Shown one piece after another: positions 34,928 through 44,183 of a DNA stretch of 64,000 nucleotides (position 1 is the first letter of the stretch; each line of letters opens with the position of its first letter). The notes under the pieces are model-generated. The model saw nothing but the letters and a program-made list of their open reading frames with translations. It searched no databases and was not told the origin of the DNA. Position numbers and translations under genes: made by a program. The stretch lies in contig NZ_CP026304.1 in the NCBI RefSeq assembly GCF_003054555.1, forward strand, positions 1,116,001 through 1,180,000, read 5' to 3'. The stretch is from Streptomyces lunaelactis (GTDB lineage Bacteria > Actinomycetota > Actinomycetes > Streptomycetales > Streptomycetaceae).

Positions 34928-36217
34928 TTCTTCCTGTACGGATCGGCCGCCGCGCTGGTCTTCAACAAGCTGTTCTTCCCCGGCTCCGACCCGCTCGTCG
35001 GAACCCTGCTGTCCTTCCTGACCTACGCCGTCGGGTTCGCCGCGCGACCCATCGGTGCGCTCGTCTTCGGGCACTACGGCGACCGGCTCGGGCGCAAGAA
35101 GCTGCTGGTGCTGAGCCTGCTGCTGATGGGCGGGGCGACCTTCGCGATCGGGCTGCTGCCCACGCACGCCACCATCGGGAGCGCCGCGCCCGTGCTGCTC
35201 ACCGTGCTGCGTCTGGTGCAGGGGTTCGCGCTCGGTGGCGAGTGGGGCGGGGCCGTCCTGCTCGTGTCGGAGCACGGGGACGCCGAGCGCCGCGGGTTCT
35301 GGGCGTCGTGGCCGCAGACAGGTGCGCCCGCCGGGCAGCTGCTCGCCACCGGAGTGCTCTCCGCGCTGACCGCGCTGCTGTCGGACGCCGCGTTCCTCTC
35401 ATGGGGCTGGCGCATACCCTTCCTGCTCTCCGGTGTGCTGGTGATCATCGGTTTGTGGATTCGTCTCTCTGTCGATGAATCCCCGGTCTTCAAGGCCGCG
35501 TTGGCGCAGGCCGAGCAGCGCAAGGCGGCATCCGGGCAGGTGGAGAAGATGCCGCTCGTCGCCGTGCTGCGCCACCACTGGCGCGACGTGCTGGTGGCCA
35601 TGGGCGCGCGCATGGCGGAGAACATCAGCTACTACGTCATCACCGCGTTCATCCTGGTGTACGCCACGACCGCGGTGGAGCTGAGCAAGCAGACCGCGCT
35701 CAATGCCGTACTCATCGCCTCTGCCGTGCACTTCGCGGTGATCCCGGCGTGGGGTGCCCTCTCGGACCGCATCGGTCGCAGGCCGGTCTACCTCATCGGT
35801 GCGATCGGCGTCGGCGCCTGGATGTTCCCGTTCTTCGCGCTCATCGACAGCGGGAGCTTCGGCAGTCTGCTGCTCGCCGTCACGGTCGGGCTTGTCCTGC
35901 ACGGGGCGATGTACGCGCCGCAGGCCGCCTTCTTCTCCGAGATGTTCTCGACACGCATGCGCTACTCCGGGGCCTCCATCGGCGCTCAGTTCTCCTCGGT
36001 GGCGGCCGGCGCACCCGCACCGCTGATCGCGACGGCGCTGCTCGCCGACTACGGCTCGTCGACGCCGATCGCCCTGTATGTCATCGCGGCGGCGCTGCTC
36101 ACCGTGGTGGCCATCGCCTGTGCGAGCGAGACCCGTCACCGGGATCTGACGGATGTCGAGCCGGAGCCGGTGGAAAGCGCACCGGTCGCCCAGCCGGCGG
36201 ATGCGCGAACCGCCTGA
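34835..36217 (+). CDS. MFS metabolite:H+ symporter (MHS/ShiA-ProP type)
   Basis: 460 residues with about twelve membrane helices. The family start SLIGTTIEWYDFFLYG, the loop 2-3 signature GHYGDRLGRKK and RLVQGFALGGEWGGAVLLVSEH are diagnostic of the metabolite:H+ symporter family (shikimate, alpha-ketoglutarate, proline/betaine carriers). I start at the ATG at 34835 (GGAAG 8 nt upstream); an upstream in-frame start at 34790 adds 15 residues without family similarity. Convergent neighbours are a GAF/PucR regulator and a 3-hydroxybutyrate-dehydrogenase-like enzyme, suggesting a small organic-acid substrate such as 3-hydroxybutyrate; this is inference. Confidence 0.92.
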   Translation: MAASATAPPAPSSLKRIVAASLIGTTIEWYDFFLYGSAAALVFNKLFFPGSDPLVGTLLSFLTYAVGFAARPIGALVFGHYGDRLGRKKLLVLSLLLMGGATFAIGLLPTHATIGSAAPVLLTVLRLVQGFALGGEWGGAVLLVSEHGDAERRGFWASWPQTGAPAGQLLATGVLSALTALLSDAAFLSWGWRIPFLLSGVLVIIGLWIRLSVDESPVFKAALAQAEQRKAASGQVEKMPLVAVLRHHWRDVLVAMGARMAENISYYVITAFILVYATTAVELSKQTALNAVLIASAVHFAVIPAWGALSDRIGRRPVYLIGAIGVGAWMFPFFALIDSGSFGSLLLAVTVGLVLHGAMYAPQAAFFSEMFSTRMRYSGASIGAQFSSVAAGAPAPLIATALLADYGSSTPIALYVIAAALLTVVAIACASETRHRDLTDVEPEPVESAPVAQPADARTA

Positions 36218-36252
36218 CGGGCAGGGCGCGCAGCACGTCACACGGATCGAGC

Positions 36253-36286
36253 GCACCGCGCGGGCCCAACGGGGTCCGCGCGGTGC
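36253..36286. terminator. Bidirectional terminator between convergent genes
   Basis: A 15-bp stem (36253-36267 with 36272-36286, one G-U pair) closed by the tetraloop AACG lies between the ends of the MFS and regulator genes. Strong hairpin, no U-tract. Confidence 0.75.
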
Positions 36287-36291
36287 CGTGT

Positions 36292-38202
36292 TCAGTGGGC
36301 GACCGCCACGGACATCGCATGCAGGCGCAGCGCGAGCTGGATCTCCAGCGATCTCGCCGGTGACTGCCAGTCGGGGCCGAGGAGCCGGCCTATCCGCTCC
36401 AGCCGCTGGGCCACGGTGTTCACATGGACGTGCAGATCGTCCTTGGTACGGGCCGGGCTCATACCGCTCGCGAAGTACGCGTCGAGCGTGCGGACCAGGT
36501 CGGTGCCGCGCTGTCGGTCGTACTCGACGACCTCGCCCATCGTGCGGCGAACGAAGCCGTCGATGTCGCCGGGGTCCGCGAGCAGCAGACCGAGGAATCC
36601 CAGGTCCTGCGCCGCCGCCCCCTGTCCGGAGCGGCCGAGCAGGCGCAGCGCGTCGAGGCAGCGTCTCGCCTGTGCGTACGCCCCGGCTATCGGGCTCGGA
36701 TCGCCGGCGGGTGAGGGGACCGGAGAGGACGCGCCGACGGTCACCAACTCCCGTAGCGTTCCGCCCAGTTGTCTGGCGGTCTGGCGGGCGAGGTCGGCCT
36801 CGGTGTCGTCGGGGCCGAGCGGCAGCAGCAGTACGGTGCCGCCGTCGCGGGCCGCGGCCAGGCCCGATCGGGTCGCGGCCAGGTGCGATGCGGCGGACCA
36901 CAGGCGCTGCCGGTCCGCGGTCGCCCGCTCCGCGGTGTCCGCCCCGGGCGTCCCCCGGTCGGCCGGGTTCGCGCCGGGTCCGTCGATGCGCGCGGCCAGC
37001 ACCACATGCGGGGCGTCGAGGTCGGCCCGCAGCCGCGCCGCCCGTTCCCGCAGCAGCCGGGGGTCCCGGTCGGGCGCGTCGAGGAGGTCGTCGAGCAGCT
37101 CGCCCCGTACGCGCTGTTCGGCATCGTGTGCCGAGCGCCGGGCGAGCAGCAGCAGCGAGGTGACCATGGCGGCGCGCTCCAGCGTGCGCTGGTCGACGGG
37201 GTCCAGGTCGGGATGGCCGCGGAGCACCAGGGCGCCCAGCAGCTCGCCGCCCGCGGACACCGCAGCAACCCAGTCGTCCCCGTGCCGTATCGCATGGCCG
37301 TCGGCGCCCGTCGCCTCGAGGTCGGTGTCCGAGTCGGTGAACTCGACTGTGCCGTCCAGGACTTCGGAGAGCGCGGCGGCCACATCATGAACGCCGCCGC
37401 CTCGCAGCACCACGGCGGTCAGCCGGTCATGGACCTCAGAGGCTCGTTCGATGACGCCGCTGTGGTCACGGATGATTTCGTTGGCCCGCTCCAGCTCGGC
37501 GAGCGCCGAGCGGGTCTCCGCCAGCAGGTTCGCGGTGTCGATGGCGACGGCGGCATGGGCGGCGAAGGAGCCGAGCAGCGCCACCTGTTCGCGTTCGAAG
37601 ACTCTCGCCCGGCGGTCTGCGGCGAACAGCACGCCGATGACCTGGCTGCCGAGCATCAGCGGCACGCCGAGGATCGCGACCAGGCCCTCGTCGCTCACGG
37701 CCGTGTCGATCGTCCTGGTGTGCATGAACCGAGGGTCGTCGAAGTAGCTGTCGGTGACATAGGGGCTTGCGGTCTGGGCGACGAGACCGCCGAGCCCCTC
37801 CCCCATGCCCAGCCGTAGCTGCTGGAAGCGCGCCGACACCGACCCTTCGGTGACCCGCATATAGGTGTCGCCTGCCGCCGCGTCGTTGAGGCTCAGATAC
37901 GCGACCTCCGTGCCCAGCAGCGAGCGGGCGCGCTGCACGATCGCCCGCAGCACGGCGTCGAGATCTCGCAGACCGGCCAGGTCGTGCGCGGTCTCGAAGA
38001 GCGCGGACAGCTCGGCCTCGCGGCGGCGCCGGCCCTCCAGTTCGGCGCGCACCCGCAGTGCGAGCTGCTTGGCGTGCTCCAGGGTGGCGAGCGACTCGGG
38101 TCCGGCGCCGTTCGCCCGGGCGAGCAGCACCGGCCGGTCGTACGCCTCCGTAGCGGCGCCGCGTGCGAGGAGCTCCAGGTAGGAGGCTTGATCGTGGGAC
38201 AT
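36292..38202 (-). CDS. GAF-domain PucR/CdaR-type transcriptional regulator
   Basis: 636 residues. A GAF domain at about 50-235 (LFETAHDLAGLRDLDAVLRA; GLVAQTASPYVTDSYFDDP) precedes a coiled linker (ANLLAETRSALAELERANEI), a variable middle region and a C-terminal PucR-type HTH (LVRTLDAYFASGMSPARTKD, LHVHVNTVAQRLERIGRLLG). Such regulators sense a small molecule through GAF and activate nearby catabolic genes. It lies upstream of nothing on its own strand here: its 5' side faces the SDR gene stop, 96 nt away, in the same direction. The start is ATG at 38200-38202; GTG six bases upstream has a better-spaced AGGA and is also possible. Confidence 0.9.
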   Translation of the reverse strand: MSHDQASYLELLARGAATEAYDRPVLLARANGAGPESLATLEHAKQLALRVRAELEGRRRREAELSALFETAHDLAGLRDLDAVLRAIVQRARSLLGTEVAYLSLNDAAAGDTYMRVTEGSVSARFQQLRLGMGEGLGGLVAQTASPYVTDSYFDDPRFMHTRTIDTAVSDEGLVAILGVPLMLGSQVIGVLFAADRRARVFEREQVALLGSFAAHAAVAIDTANLLAETRSALAELERANEIIRDHSGVIERASEVHDRLTAVVLRGGGVHDVAAALSEVLDGTVEFTDSDTDLEATGADGHAIRHGDDWVAAVSAGGELLGALVLRGHPDLDPVDQRTLERAAMVTSLLLLARRSAHDAEQRVRGELLDDLLDAPDRDPRLLRERAARLRADLDAPHVVLAARIDGPGANPADRGTPGADTAERATADRQRLWSAASHLAATRSGLAAARDGGTVLLLPLGPDDTEADLARQTARQLGGTLRELVTVGASSPVPSPAGDPSPIAGAYAQARRCLDALRLLGRSGQGAAAQDLGFLGLLLADPGDIDGFVRRTMGEVVEYDRQRGTDLVRTLDAYFASGMSPARTKDDLHVHVNTVAQRLERIGRLLGPDWQSPARSLEIQLALRLHAMSVAVAH

Positions 38203-38298
38203 GGACACAGGATTCCTGCCGTACGGGTCGTCGCACCAGCCCTGTGGACAACGAAGGCGTTGAGGACAACTCCGGGACACCCTCGCGCCGCCCACGGC

Positions 38299-39120
38299 CT
38301 AGTGCGCGGTCCAGCCGCCGTCCAGGGCGAGGGAGGTGCCGGTGATGAAGGACGCCTGGGGGGTGCACAGATACAGCACCGCTTCCGCGACCTCCTCCGG
38401 CTCGATGAGGCGCTTGATGGCGGAGTCCTTGAGCAGTACGTCCGCGAGGACCCGGTCCTCGGCCAGGGAATGAGCCGCGGCCTGGTCGGCGATCTGCTTT
38501 TCGACCAGGGGGGTGCGCACATAGCCGGGATTGACACAGACCGAGGTCACTCCGTGCGGGGCACCCTCGAGGGCCGCGGTCTTCGAGAGTCCCTCGAGGC
38601 CGTGTTTGGCGGCCACATACGCGGACTTGAAGGCAGAGGCGCGCAGCCCATGCACGGAGGAGATATTGACGATACGGCCCCACCCCTGCGCGTACATATG
38701 CGGCAGCGCGCCCCTGATCAGGCGGAACGGCGCTTCCAGCATTACGGTGAGCACGGTGTGGAAGACGTCCGGCGGGAACTCCTCTATGGGCCGCACCAGT
38801 TGCAGCCCCGCGTTGTTGACCAGGATGTCCGCGCCGGCAGCGGTCGCCTCCGCCGCGTCGAGATCGGTGAGGTCCAGGATCTGCGGTTCGACGGCCCCGG
38901 CCAGCCCCGAAGAGCGCGCGGCGAGAGCGTCGAGCCCCTCGGCATCCCGGTCGACGGCCCTGACCTTCGCCCCCGCGGCCGCGAGCCGCAGCGCGCAGGC
39001 ACGGCCGATGCCGCCCGCAGCACCGGTGACGAGTGCCGTACGGCCGCCGAGGTCGAGCTCGACAGGGCCAGGGTACGGATCGGTACGGGGTACGGGACCT
39101 GGTGTGGAGGGCGCGGTCAT
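38299..39120 (-). CDS. 3-hydroxybutyrate dehydrogenase-like SDR
   Basis: 273 residues. Classical short-chain dehydrogenase: Rossmann motif TGAAGGIG, NNAG (VNNAGLQLV), catalytic Ser in NISSVHG, and YVAAKHG giving Tyr and Lys. The C-terminal part (VEKQIADQAAAH, DVLLKDSAIKRLIEPEEVAE) is characteristic of D-3-hydroxybutyrate dehydrogenases, which oxidise 3-hydroxybutyrate to acetoacetate with NAD. I start at the ATG at 39118-39120 because AGGG lies 8 nt upstream. Same direction as, and 96 nt before, the GAF regulator, so probably co-transcribed. Confidence 0.85.
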   Translation of the reverse strand: MTAPSTPGPVPRTDPYPGPVELDLGGRTALVTGAAGGIGRACALRLAAAGAKVRAVDRDAEGLDALAARSSGLAGAVEPQILDLTDLDAAEATAAGADILVNNAGLQLVRPIEEFPPDVFHTVLTVMLEAPFRLIRGALPHMYAQGWGRIVNISSVHGLRASAFKSAYVAAKHGLEGLSKTAALEGAPHGVTSVCVNPGYVRTPLVEKQIADQAAAHSLAEDRVLADVLLKDSAIKRLIEPEEVAEAVLYLCTPQASFITGTSLALDGGWTAH

Positions 39121-39175
39121 GCTTGGCACCCTAGGCAGCGATCATCCGCCGACCGATGTGGTCACCGCCCATATT

Positions 39176-39658
39176 TCACTGCTCGATGGTGGGTTGGAAC
39201 CATGCCGGTCCCTCGGTGAGCGCCTGCTTGATCCGGAAGTGCCCGAACTCCTCGAGCTCCGGCAGCGCGTCCACGGAGAACCACCCCACCTCGAGCGACT
39301 CGTCGTCGTTGACCCGCGCCTCGCCGCCCACCGCCCGGCAGCGGAAGGTGATGTCCATGTACTGGCACTGATCGCCGTTGGGGTACGTGACCGGTTTCCG
39401 CAGCCCCTGGACGAGTACGACCCGTTCCGCGACACAGCGCACGGCGGTCTCCTCGTACACCTCGCGTACCGCCGTCTCGGCCGGCTGCTCCCCCGGCTCC
39501 GGAATCCCGCCGATGATCGACCAATTGCCGGTGTCGGCCCGCCGCCCAAGGAGCACCCGCCCCTCGTCGTCGAAGACGACCGCGCTGACACCGGGCAGGA
39601 GAAGCAGCTGGTGGCCGGCCGTGGCCCGGATCTGTCGGATGAAGTCAGGGGTTGCCAT
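39176..39658 (-). CDS. NUDIX hydrolase
   Basis: 160 residues with the NUDIX box GIPEPGEQPAETAVREVYEE followed by TAV: G-x5-E-x7-REUxEE is intact and the final G is Ala. It hydrolyses a nucleoside diphosphate linked to another group; the substrate is not readable. It stands 56 nt after the SDR gene's upstream side and 60 nt before lnt's end, all on the minus strand. Confidence 0.9.
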   Translation of the reverse strand: MATPDFIRQIRATAGHQLLLLPGVSAVVFDDEGRVLLGRRADTGNWSIIGGIPEPGEQPAETAVREVYEETAVRCVAERVVLVQGLRKPVTYPNGDQCQYMDITFRCRAVGGEARVNDDESLEVGWFSVDALPELEEFGHFRIKQALTEGPAWFQPTIEQ

Positions 39659-39717
39659 GCCTTTGACCCTAGGCCGTGTCTGACAAATCCCGCCTGGCGC
39701 GCGACGCCCGGCACGGC

Positions 39718-41334
39718 CTAGCCGGCCTCGCCGGCATCCGCCGTCGACCGCGCTCGCCGGGCGCCGACGGCCCGCGCAGCCGCCCAGCCCACTCCACCCG
39801 CGGCCACCAGCACCAGGGCCCACTCCGGCCACGTCGCGAGCCGGGTCGCCGGGGTGTACGACGAGCGCAGCGGCACCTCCGCGACCAGCGCATCCGGCGT
39901 GAACATCTTCGTCTTCTGGACGATCTTCCCGTCCGGCATGATCACCGCACTGACCCCGCTGGTCACGGGGACGACGACGGCGCGCCCGTGCTCGACGGCC
40001 CGCACCCGCGACATCGCCAGCTGCTGATACGTCATCTCGCTGCGCCCGAAGGTGGCGTTGTTGCTCGGTACGGAGATGAGCTGGGCGCCATGCGTGACCG
40101 TGTCCCGCGCCGCGCCGTCGAACGCCGCCTCGAAGCAGGTGACAAGACCGACCTTGGTTCCCGCCAGATCGAAGACGCCCACCTTGTGACCGGGACCGAA
40201 GTCCCGGCGCACCCGGTCCACGTCCGAGTTGAAGATCCGTACGAAGGACCGCATCGGGATGTACTCGCCGAACGGCTGGACATGCCGCTTGTCGTAGGTG
40301 TCGACGGGGCCGCGCGCGGGGTCCCATTCGATCAGGGTGTTGCGGAGCTTGCCCGTGTCGGGGGTGACGACCGCGCCGACGACGGTCGGCACGCCGATCG
40401 CCTTGACGGCCTCGTCGATGACGAGCCGGGCGTCCGCGTTGCGGTACGGATCCAGGTCCGAGGAGTTCTCCGGCCACAGGACGAAGTCCGGCTTGGCGAC
40501 CTTGCCCGCCTTGACATCCGCGGCGAGCTGCTCGGTACGGCGGACGTGGTTGTCGAGGACGGCGCGGCGCTGGGAGTTGAAGTCGAGCCCCAGGCGCGGC
40601 ACATTGCCCTGGATCGCGGCGACGGTCGCGGTGCCGTCCTCGGCCGAGTCGTCGATGAGCGGCAGGGCGGCGAGACCCGCCGTGACGGGGACCAGAACGG
40701 TGAGGAGTGCGGCGGCCGCGGCGCTGCGCGGCAGCTCGCCGGTGCGCCGGTACGCGAGGACCTGGCGGACGGTCTCGTACAGCCCGAAGCCGCACAGGAC
40801 GACGGCGAAGCTGAGCAGTGGCGTCCCGCCGACCGCCGCGAGGGGCAGGAAGACACCGTCCGCCTGCCCGAAGGCGATCTTGCCCCAGGGGAAACCGCCG
40901 AACGGGGCACGCGCGCGTGCCGCCTCGCCCACGATCCAGACGGCAGCGCCCCACACCGGCCACACCGGGAGCCGGGAGAGCGCGGCGATGCCCACACAGG
41001 CCAGCGCGACGAAGATCGCCTCCACCGCGGCGAGCGCCACCCACGGCAGCGGGCCGACCTCCTCGCCCGTCCAGATGAGCAGTGGCAGCAGAAACCCGAG
41101 GCCGGTGAGGTAGCCCAGGCCGAAGGCAGGCCACATCCGGCGCCCGTACAGGGTCCAGCCGAGCAGGGCGAGGGCGGGCAATGCCAGCCACCACAGGGGC
41201 CGTGGCGGGAAGCTCGCAAAGAGCATCAACCCGGACAGCGCGGCGGCACCCGGCCGCACGAGCCGCCGCAGCAGCGGCCGCCCGGCGGTGGTGGCGGGCT
41301 GTGGGGAGTCGACGGAGGTGATGGTGGCGCTCAC
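39718..41334 (-). CDS. lnt: Apolipoprotein N-acyltransferase
   Basis: 538 residues from GTG at 41332-41334. About six N-terminal membrane helices precede a nitrilase-fold domain with the Glu-Lys-Cys triad: Glu in LWPENSS (near 288), Lys in YDKRHVQPFGEYIP (near 348) and Cys in VTCFEAAFDG (near 400). A final membrane helix follows at about 505-525. Lnt adds the third acyl chain to the N-terminal cysteine of lipoproteins at the outer face of the membrane. Actinobacteria commonly have one or two Lnt genes. A further upstream frame to 41451 lacks conserved features. Confidence 0.93.
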   Translation of the reverse strand: MSATITSVDSPQPATTAGRPLLRRLVRPGAAALSGLMLFASFPPRPLWWLALPALALLGWTLYGRRMWPAFGLGYLTGLGFLLPLLIWTGEEVGPLPWVALAAVEAIFVALACVGIAALSRLPVWPVWGAAVWIVGEAARARAPFGGFPWGKIAFGQADGVFLPLAAVGGTPLLSFAVVLCGFGLYETVRQVLAYRRTGELPRSAAAAALLTVLVPVTAGLAALPLIDDSAEDGTATVAAIQGNVPRLGLDFNSQRRAVLDNHVRRTEQLAADVKAGKVAKPDFVLWPENSSDLDPYRNADARLVIDEAVKAIGVPTVVGAVVTPDTGKLRNTLIEWDPARGPVDTYDKRHVQPFGEYIPMRSFVRIFNSDVDRVRRDFGPGHKVGVFDLAGTKVGLVTCFEAAFDGAARDTVTHGAQLISVPSNNATFGRSEMTYQQLAMSRVRAVEHGRAVVVPVTSGVSAVIMPDGKIVQKTKMFTPDALVAEVPLRSSYTPATRLATWPEWALVLVAAGGVGWAAARAVGARRARSTADAGEAG

Positions 41335-41549
41335 CCGCCGGAGTCTACGGCGGTGACCTGTGCTCCCGGCAGTCCGGTCCGGGTCGGCCACCGCTTTAAC
41401 GCCTCCTGCCGTCGTCATGACTGCAGCAACGTTCCTGCGCAATCCATCCACAAACCCGTGTCTCTGCCGTTACCGTGTGCGCCAGTCCTGCCATCCGACC
41501 CGATTCGGCTGCTGCGGCAGGGCCCGTCACAGGTCGGGGGTTCGACGGG

Positions 41550-42638
41550 ATGGCTGCACCGGACGGCCGGTCGGCGGCGAGGGAGCGCAGGAGCGCGACC
41601 GATGCCGCCGGTGTCGTCGTCCTCAGCGGCTGCGCGGTGTGGTCGCTGATCAGCGCCGCCGGGCGCGAGGCCAGGCCTGAGGGCGTGCTGCTCGCCGTGT
41701 TCGCCGTCGCCGCGGGCTACGCCTGCGGCCGTATCTGCGGCACTCTCCTGCCCGTCGCCACCGCCTCCGTCGCCGCGCTCGCCGCACTCGGCCTTGCGAT
41801 CGCCTCACGCCAGGGCGTGCCCGGGGCGAATGCCGGCGCCGCCGTCCAGCCGGGGCACACCGGCGCGGCCGCCGCGCTGCTTGTACTCGCCGCGGGTGCG
41901 GCCTGCTGTGCCGCATCCGCCGCCCGCCCGGCCGCCCTGCGCCTCGGGCTGCGGATGCTCGCTCTCGCGGTCGCCTGTACGGCACTGGCGCTCGGGTCCG
42001 CCGCCGGGTTCGCGGCGGCCCTGGGCGTACTGCTCTGCTCGCTCGCGGCGGTCCGGATGCACCGGCGTACGGTGGCGATCGCCGGTCTCGCGCTGGCCAC
42101 CGGTCTGGTGGTCGCCACCTCCTGGGGTGTGGCCGAGGACGCCCTCCCGGACGGGCTCACGGTCTCGCTGGAGGGTCAGCTCACCCAGAACCGGGTGGCG
42201 CTGTGGCAGGACGCGGTCAACCTCGCCAAGGACGATCCGGTGCGGGGCGTCGGCCCCGGCCGCTTCGGGAAGCTGAGCACTACCGCACAGCAGTCCCTGG
42301 GCTCCGACGGCAAGCCGCACTCGGCGTCGCTGCAGCAGGCGGCCGAGCAGGGTGTGGTGGGGGTGGCGCTGCTGGGTGCGGCGTTCGGCTGGCTGCTGTA
42401 CGGCTTGTGGCGCTCGCCCCGCTCCACTCAGGTCGTCCTCGGCGCGGGGGCCGCGCTGGCGGCACTGGCGGCCCTGGCGAGCGTCGGCAACGCGCTGAGC
42501 TTCGCGCCGGTGACGGCGGGTGCCGGACTGCTCGCTGGGCTGGCGACCGCGCGCCCGCCAGGAGAGGAGGCCACGGAGGGCGGCGCGAACAGTGCCGCTC
42601 GGTGGGCGGATGCGGCGGCGGAGAGCCGCACCCTGTAG
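41550..42638 (+). CDS. O-antigen-ligase-like (Wzy_C) membrane protein
   Basis: 362 residues. About eight hydrophobic segments and, near residues 215-260, the Wzy_C/O-antigen ligase signature: LTQNRVALWQDAVNLAKDDP, GVGPGRFGKL, then HSASLQQAAEQGVVGVALL. It may join or polymerise a glycan at the outer membrane face; in Streptomyces the substrate is unknown. The glycosyltransferase about 1.5 kb downstream could belong to the same function. I start at the ATG at 41550 (GGGGG upstream); an in-frame GTG at 41475 lacks a ribosome binding site. Divergent from lnt. Confidence 0.75.
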   Translation: MAAPDGRSAARERRSATDAAGVVVLSGCAVWSLISAAGREARPEGVLLAVFAVAAGYACGRICGTLLPVATASVAALAALGLAIASRQGVPGANAGAAVQPGHTGAAAALLVLAAGAACCAASAARPAALRLGLRMLALAVACTALALGSAAGFAAALGVLLCSLAAVRMHRRTVAIAGLALATGLVVATSWGVAEDALPDGLTVSLEGQLTQNRVALWQDAVNLAKDDPVRGVGPGRFGKLSTTAQQSLGSDGKPHSASLQQAAEQGVVGVALLGAAFGWLLYGLWRSPRSTQVVLGAGAALAALAALASVGNALSFAPVTAGAGLLAGLATARPPGEEATEGGANSAARWADAAAESRTL

Positions 42639-42671
42639 TGGCCCCCTGCAGAGGCGCACAGAGGCGTTGCG

Positions 42672-43232
42672 TCAGACCCCGACGGTCTTGCCGGTCCCGG
42701 CGCGCCGGAGCCGGTCGCTGATGGCCCGTACCGCTGCCTCCGCGTCATCCACGGTCACCGTGAAGGTCCGGCCGTCGCCCAGCGTGACGATGATGCCCTC
42801 GCCGCGGCGTACGACCACGGCGGTGCCCTGCTCCGGACGCCAGCGGTAGCCCCAGCCGCCCCACTCGCGCGGGGTGACCTGCGGAGCGAACTCGGCGCCC
42901 ACCACATGGTCGAGCGGGATACGCCTGCGCGGCAGGCCGATATGGCCGCAGCGCACCTCGACGGCGTCGCTGTCGATCTTGACCGACACATGAACGAAGG
43001 CGAGGGTGCCGTAGAGGATCAGCAGTCCCGCGGCCACACAGCCGACGACGGACATCACAAGCGGGGCGATGCCGGAGGTCCAGTTGGAGTCGACCGCCAG
43101 TTCGACGCCGAGCGCGATGCAGGCCGCGCCTGCCGCGGCCAGCAGCCACTGAGCACGGTTGGTCGCACGACCGGTCCAGACGGCGGGCAGGGCCTCTGTG
43201 GAGCGCCCCTCGTCGCGGATGTGGTGCCTCAT
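42672..43232 (-). CDS. Small membrane protein with PH-like tail
   Basis: 186 residues. Two membrane helices (about 30-52 and 58-80) are followed by a beta-rich cytosolic part: VEVRCGHIGLPRRRIPLDHV, TPREWGGWGYRWRPEQGTAV and GRTFTVTVDDAEAAV. This resembles the DUF3093 / bacterial-PH-like proteins common in Streptomyces; its role is unknown. ATG at 43230-43232 chosen because the following residues have conserved character. Convergent with the O-antigen-ligase-like gene. Confidence 0.75.
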   Translation of the reverse strand: MRHHIRDEGRSTEALPAVWTGRATNRAQWLLAAAGAACIALGVELAVDSNWTSGIAPLVMSVVGCVAAGLLILYGTLAFVHVSVKIDSDAVEVRCGHIGLPRRRIPLDHVVGAEFAPQVTPREWGGWGYRWRPEQGTAVVVRRGEGIIVTLGDGRTFTVTVDDAEAAVRAISDRLRRAGTGKTVGV

Positions 43233-43339
43233 GCCTAGCAGCGTACTCACGTTCCGCCCGCCCGGCATGGCCTCGGCCTCAAGGATCAGCGGTACGGATC
43301 GGACCGGCGCTGCGGCATCAGGGAGCGGATCGGTGACCG

Positions 43340-44125
43340 TCAGTGGGCAGGACTCACGGCCTGGAGCAGGCGCCCTTCGGCATAGCTGAGGGCCTGGTCG
43401 GGCAGGGCGCTCTCGCGGCCGCTGAGCAGCACGGTGAGCCGGGAACCGGGCGCCACTTCGGCGGCAGGCCGCTCGCCGATACGGCGCAGCGCCTGGGCGG
43501 CGACCGCCCCCGCCGACCCGTACAGCACGACCGGCGGGGGACCGGGCTGCTGTACCGCCGCCCGAATACGCTCAGCGACCAGTTCGTAATGGGTACAGCC
43601 CAGGACGACGGCCCTTACATCGCGTGGCGTGAGGGCTGCCGCCGCCGCCACGGCCCGGTCGATGGCGATCTCGTCCGCCTGCTGGACGGCGTCCGCGAGG
43701 CCGGGACAGGGCACCTCGGTGACGGCGACGGAGTCGGCGAAGTCCCGGATGAGTCCGCGCTGGTAGGGGCTGCCGGTGGTGGCGGGAGTGGCCCAGATGG
43801 CGACCGGCCCGCCGCCGGCGGAGGCAGGCTTGATCGCCGGGACCGTACCGATGACCGGGATGCCGGGTTCCAGCTCCGCGCGCAGGGCGGGCAGGGCGTG
43901 CACGGAAGCAGTGTTGCAGGCGATGATCAACGCGTCGGGGCGGTGCGCGGCGGCCGCACGAGCAACCGCGAGGGCACGCTCGGTGACATCGTCCGGCGTA
44001 CGCGGTCCCCACGGCATGCCGTCGGGGTCGCAGGAGAGGACGAGATCCGCGTCGGGTCGCAGCCCACGTACCGCGGCGGCTGCCGCCAGCAGGCCGATTC
44101 CGGAGTCCATGAGCGCGATCTTCAC
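43340..44125 (-). CDS. murI: Glutamate racemase
   Basis: 261 residues from GTG at 44123-44125. The family opens with ALMDSGIGLL; catalytic cysteines lie in IACNTASVHA (near 70) and VLGCTHYELV (near 178), with the acidic partner in DSG. It interconverts L- and D-glutamate for peptidoglycan. Short compared with Bacillus RacE by only a few residues. Since Streptomyces also has a canonical murI, this copy could be a second, divergent racemase. Divergent from the HpnB-like gene, 58 nt apart. Confidence 0.88.
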   Translation of the reverse strand: MKIALMDSGIGLLAAAAAVRGLRPDADLVLSCDPDGMPWGPRTPDDVTERALAVARAAAAHRPDALIIACNTASVHALPALRAELEPGIPVIGTVPAIKPASAGGGPVAIWATPATTGSPYQRGLIRDFADSVAVTEVPCPGLADAVQQADEIAIDRAVAAAAALTPRDVRAVVLGCTHYELVAERIRAAVQQPGPPPVVLYGSAGAVAAQALRRIGERPAAEVAPGSRLTVLLSGRESALPDQALSYAEGRLLQAVSPAH

Positions 44126-44183
44126 CCGGTCACCATAGTCGACTGCCCTTGCGGTACTGCCGTGGTGGGGCAGACTGCGGCGA

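Noticed and set aside
38531..41649. Long plus-strand frames over the SDR, NUDIX and lnt genes
   Set aside because: Shadows; the minus-strand genes have intact catalytic motifs.
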